Source of the DNA: Treponema sp.
GTDB lineage: Bacteria > Spirochaetota > Spirochaetia > Treponematales > Treponemataceae
Assembly: GCA_017449265.1 (NCBI GenBank)
Contig: JAFSJW010000067.1
Location: 1 to 33,459 of the forward strand
Direction of reading: 5' to 3'
Length of the DNA stretch: 33,459 nucleotides
Shown: positions 33,238 through 33,459 of the stretch, piece by piece
How the letters are laid out: every line of letters begins with the position of its first letter
Position numbering within the stretch: the first letter of the stretch is position 1
Position numbers and translations under genes: made by a program
Notes under the pieces: generated by a model
Told to the model about the DNA's origin: nothing
The model's database searches: none
What the model saw: only the letters and a program-made list of their open reading frames with translations

Positions 33238-33459
33238 CTAGACGATTTCTATATGACCGCGCTCAACTGAAATTTGTGACGGAATCTCGCCTTGCAATGC
33301 TTCCACATGTGAGATTATCCCAACTTTCTTGTTAGACATTTCTATCTTTTTTAAGATTGCAACTGCCGTTTTTAGTGCGGCGGAATCAAGCGTTCCGAAA
33401 CCTTCGTCTATGAAAAGCGATTCCAGCTTTATTCCTCCCGAATGGCTCTCAACCGTGTC
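33238..33459 (-). CDS. sbcC: SbcC-type nuclease ATPase subunit, C-terminal end (cut by window end)
   Basis: The minus-strand frame is open from the window edge to a TAG at 33240-33238, 73 residues. It reads SHSGGIKLESLFIDEGFGTLD, with Walker B LFIDEGFGTLD, then KVGIISHVEALQGEIPSQISV, which is the typical end of SbcC/Rad50-like ATPases (D-loop LD, then ISHV-x-x-L). SbcC with SbcD opens hairpins and processes DNA ends. The start and coiled coil lie outside the window; sbcD would be expected further upstream on the minus strand. Confidence 0.85.
   Translation of the reverse strand, partial: DTVESHSGGIKLESLFIDEGFGTLDSAALKTAVAILKKIEMSNKKVGIISHVEALQGEIPSQISVERGHIEIV

Overview
The window most likely comes from a spirochaete of the genus Treponema, probably a gut or oral commensal. 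The strongest sign is the order tamB - bamA - skp/ompH - mutS (19620-29858), which matches the TP0325-TP0328 order I recall from T. pallidum. Several exported proteins carry spirochaete-like signal peptides. No insertion sequence, tRNA, rRNA, CRISPR array or phage gene was seen.

Region by region. (1) 1-5130 is an accessory-looking stretch. It holds the tail of a GNAT acetyltransferase, a translationally coupled SirTM-type sirtuin and zinc-macrodomain pair (a reversible ADP-ribosylation module), an AAA+ ATPase with DUF4143 preceded by a three-copy 33-bp tandem array, a ferritin-like protein, a Vat-like hexapeptide acetyltransferase and a DUF1697 protein. (2) 5235-5978 is an exported, probably barrel-forming protein. 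(3) 6000-13600 is a sulfur/methionine island: an orphan ABC permease, ridA, a NifH-like iron protein without NifD/NifK, a frameshifted metE, a LysR-type regulator and a cystathionine-type PLP enzyme. The promoters of permease, nifH-like gene and PLP enzyme each carry two CCTA-N9-TAGG-type boxes, one over the -35 and one near the start site; ridA has one. These boxes contain the T-N11-A core used by LysR regulators, so the island looks like one regulon, perhaps controlled by the local LysR. (4) 13600-14060 holds no protein gene I accept. It contains a candidate structured RNA of about 200 nt and a terminator whose loop is enlarged by two extra hairpins. (5) 14076-19467, all on the minus strand, carries a small exported protein, fabF, and a tight operon tmk - HAD phosphatase - polyprenyl synthase - TPR protein - RseC-like protein. 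(6) 19620-29858 is the outer-membrane assembly cluster plus mutS. (7) 30093-33459 carries an exported hypothetical protein, thiD, a four-S1-domain RNA-binding protein, a small unknown protein and the end of sbcC.

How the parts fit. In the sulfur island the PLP enzyme would supply homocysteine (or release it from cystathionine), MetE would methylate it, RidA would clear reactive enamines made by such PLP enzymes, and the permease and NifH-like protein may bring in or liberate alternative sulfur. In the envelope cluster, Skp-like chaperone, BamA and TamB form an outer-membrane protein export route. Several imperfect palindromes built on TTCGGAAA / TTTCCGAA lie in the intergenic spaces of the right two thirds of the window and look like one dispersed repeat family. 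All calls are by eye; no database search was possible.
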